Positions 6,154-7,014 of a stretch of 7,014 nucleotides of DNA are shown here, in pieces. Each line of letters begins with the position of its first letter. The stretch's first letter is position 1. Made by a program: the position numbers and the translations under genes. The notes under the pieces are model-generated. The model saw only the letters and a list, made by a program, of their open reading frames with translations, ran no database searches and was not told the DNA's origin. Origin of the DNA: an uncultured Clostridia bacterium (GTDB lineage: Bacteria > Bacillota > Clostridia > Christensenellales > UBA1242); assembly GCA_937914725.1 (NCBI GenBank), contig CALDMJ010000200.1, positions 1 through 7,014 of the forward strand, in the 5' to 3' direction.

Positions 6154-6856
6154 AATATTAGAATATCAAAAAATTGATGGCGATCTTTTGCAAATCGAAA
6201 AGAAAATTAAAGCCAGCCAAGCGCAAAAGACAATCGACCGCGAAAATGAAGTCGTAAATGACGCACGAAATAAAATGAAAGACCTCGACAAAAAGGCCGA
6301 AGAACTTTTAAAAGAGTTTAACAACCTGCGTGAAATTATGAACGACAATGTCAAGAATATTGAAATTTTGGAAAAACAAAAAATTGAAATGCAAGACAAA
6401 TCGCGAGTTAAAAAATTGTACGACAATATCAAAAATGTCAACAACAATCTAGGCGTTATCGAAAATAGAATGAAAACGCTCACAAACCAAATTGATAGCG
6501 TTTTAAAATCATTTAATAGCGCAAGAAAAACAATTGAAGTCAGCAAAGAAAAGAAGAAACGCGCCCAACAAGAACTTGACAATGTATCCCAAAAATATGA
6601 AGCCCAAATTGCCGATTTGTCATCAAAACTTGCCACAATTGCAAAGGACGCGGATGCAAAAATGCTTGAAATCTACAAAAGATTGCGCGACACAAAATTC
6701 CCGCCATTTGTCCAAGTATCTGACGAGGACGGGCAAAATCGTTGCAGCGGCTGCAAAAGCATAATTCCAGTTGGGAGAATGGACGCCCTGAAATCAAACG
6801 GACGCATCGAGTGCGAAAGTTGCCATAGAATAATTTATCTGCCCGATAAGTTTTAA
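6146..6856 (+). CDS. Coiled-coil protein with C-terminal C4 zinc ribbon (DUF164/zf-RING_7 family)
   Basis: This 236-residue protein is mostly a long, highly charged coiled coil (about 5-180, rich in Lys, Glu, Asn and Gln, with heptad-like spacing of Leu/Ile) ending in a zinc ribbon. The metal ligands are C200 and C203 (CSGC) and C223 and C226 (CESC), followed by HRIIYLPDKF. The C-x2-C...C-x2-C-x-R-I-x-Y ending is the signature of the C4-type zinc-ribbon family once called DUF164. Members are widespread; a nucleic-acid or protein-binding scaffold role is suggested, but no defined function can be read from this sequence. ATG 6146 overlaps the last eight bases of trmK in another frame, with AGAGGA at 6135-6140, so expression is probably coupled to trmK. 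No signal peptide or membrane segment is visible. It is the last gene before the terminator. Confidence 0.85.
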   Translation: MNKILEYQKIDGDLLQIEKKIKASQAQKTIDRENEVVNDARNKMKDLDKKAEELLKEFNNLREIMNDNVKNIEILEKQKIEMQDKSRVKKLYDNIKNVNNNLGVIENRMKTLTNQIDSVLKSFNSARKTIEVSKEKKKRAQQELDNVSQKYEAQIADLSSKLATIAKDADAKMLEIYKRLRDTKFPPFVQVSDEDGQNRCSGCKSIIPVGRMDALKSNGRIECESCHRIIYLPDKF

Positions 6857-6923
6857 TAAACCTATTTTAATGTTTCTAGCAATCTTAGAAAACTGAAAGG
6901 GAACTAGAATACAAAATGTTTGC

Positions 6924-6955
6924 AAAAATACCAAAAATTATTTGGTATTTTTTTT
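6924..6955 (+). terminator. Strong intrinsic terminator after the zinc-ribbon gene
   Basis: The arm at 6924-6935 (ending ATACCAAA) pairs perfectly over 12 bases with 6941-6952 (starting TTTGGTAT) around the five-base loop AATTA, and the uninterrupted T run covers 6948-6955. This is a textbook Rho-independent terminator and marks the end of the long + strand run. Because an A run also begins the upstream arm, it could work weakly in the other direction. The 67 bases between the zinc-ribbon stop and this hairpin hold no credible gene. Confidence 0.88.
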
Positions 6956-6970
6956 CGATTATGGTAAAAT
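6942..6970 (+). promoter_or_regulatory. Extended -10 promoter overlapping the terminator
   Basis: TAAAAT at 6965-6970 is preceded by TG at 6962-6963 in the extended -10 form TGnTAAAAT. Seventeen bases upstream lies TTGGTA at 6942-6947, matching four of six -35 positions, inside the downstream arm of the terminator stem; the terminator's T run forms most of the spacer. Transcription would begin near 6977, giving a leader of roughly 28 nt before the GTG at 7005. The extended -10 compensates for the imperfect -35. Confidence 0.6.
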
Positions 6971-6974
6971 ACAA

Positions 6975-6988
6975 GTATAAATTTGTAC
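6975..6988. promoter_or_regulatory. 14-bp near-palindrome at the predicted start site
   Basis: GTATAAATTTGTAC reads as the two half-sites GTATAAA and TTTGTAC, symmetric except for one T/G pair. It sits at about -2 to +12 of the promoter above and just before the ribosome binding site at 6989-6995. The position suits a repressor operator. It could equally be a chance AT-rich palindrome or, as RNA, a weak 5' leader hairpin (TACAA 6970-6974 can also pair with TTGTA 6983-6987). There is no known regulator in the window. Confidence 0.25.
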
Positions 6989-7004
6989 AAAGGAGACCGA
7001 AATA

Positions 7005-7014
7005 GTGAAGTACT
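7005..7014 (+). CDS. Start of an unidentified gene (GTG start, partial)
   Basis: AAAGGAG at 6989-6995, a near-perfect ribosome binding site, is followed nine bases later by GTG at 7005, opening a frame that reads Met-Lys-Tyr before the window ends. The upstream promoter and the preceding terminator show that this is the first gene of a new transcription unit. The product cannot be identified from three codons. Confidence 0.55.

Noticed and set aside
6166..6636. 156-codon open frame on the - strand
   Set aside because: It is the antisense of the Lys/Glu-rich coiled coil, which gives a Ser/Phe/Leu-rich translation by base composition alone.
6874..6909. Inverted repeat TTCTAG/CTAGAA in the gap after the zinc-ribbon gene
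   Set aside because: Only six pairs with a 24-base loop and no T run. It is within chance for AT-rich sequence, and I see no small-RNA signature. RNase P RNA, sometimes found in this neighbourhood, is not present.
6916..7005. 29-codon frame from ATG 6916
   Set aside because: It runs through the terminator, promoter and ribosome binding site of the next gene, and its own upstream site is poorly spaced.
1..7014. CRISPR arrays, insertion sequences, phage genes, defence systems, tRNA or rRNA genes
   Set aside because: No periodic repeats, transposase-like frames, cloverleaf-like sequences or defence domains are visible. All large frames are assigned to housekeeping genes.

Overview
This is a dense housekeeping region from a low-GC bacterium, most likely an uncultured Bacillota (Clostridia-like) lineage. 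The evidence is the AT-rich sequence, the strong AAAGGAG/GGAGG-type ribosome binding sites, and a gene order that merges two well-known Firmicutes neighbourhoods: ybeY-era-(yqzL)-recO and dnaG-rpoD(sigA)-trmK. TGA acts as a stop (end of the small gene at 1644-1796), so the code is standard and not the Mycoplasma variant. Every recognisable gene lies on the + strand.

Layout: positions 1-65 hold the last 20 codons of an unidentified gene. A good sigma-A-type promoter (TTGTCT, 17 nt, TATAAT) at 111-139 precedes ybeY (203-685) and era (687-1583), which are separated by one base. A 50-codon gene with an excellent ribosome binding site, probably YqzL-like, lies at 1644-1796, and recO follows at 1800-2507. 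An 82-nt gap with a terminator-like hairpin leads into dnaG (2590-4386). A 25-nt gap holding a compact GC-rich hairpin leads into the primary sigma factor gene (4412-5482). trmK (5482-6153) overlaps sigA by one base. A coiled-coil/C4 zinc-ribbon gene (6146-6856) overlaps trmK by eight bases. A strong intrinsic terminator ends the run at 6924-6955. A promoter whose -35 box lies inside that terminator's stem drives a new gene starting with GTG at 7005, cut by the window edge.

Functionally the run covers ribosome and RNA maturation (YbeY, Era, TrmK), DNA replication and repair (RecO, DnaG primase) and global transcription (sigma-A). It resembles the macromolecular-synthesis operon idea (dnaG-rpoD), here joined to the era/recO cluster without the genes that often lie between them in relatives (dgkA, cdd, glyQS). 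Transcription from 111 could run to 6955, with the hairpins before dnaG and rpoD as candidate points of tuning; that is inference.

I see no CRISPR array, mobile element, tRNA, rRNA or defence system, and no convincing new multi-gene system. The items most worth a second look are the small yqzL-like gene, the two intercistronic hairpins around dnaG, the terminator/promoter overlap at the right end, and a one-residue insertion in conserved region 2 of the sigma factor.
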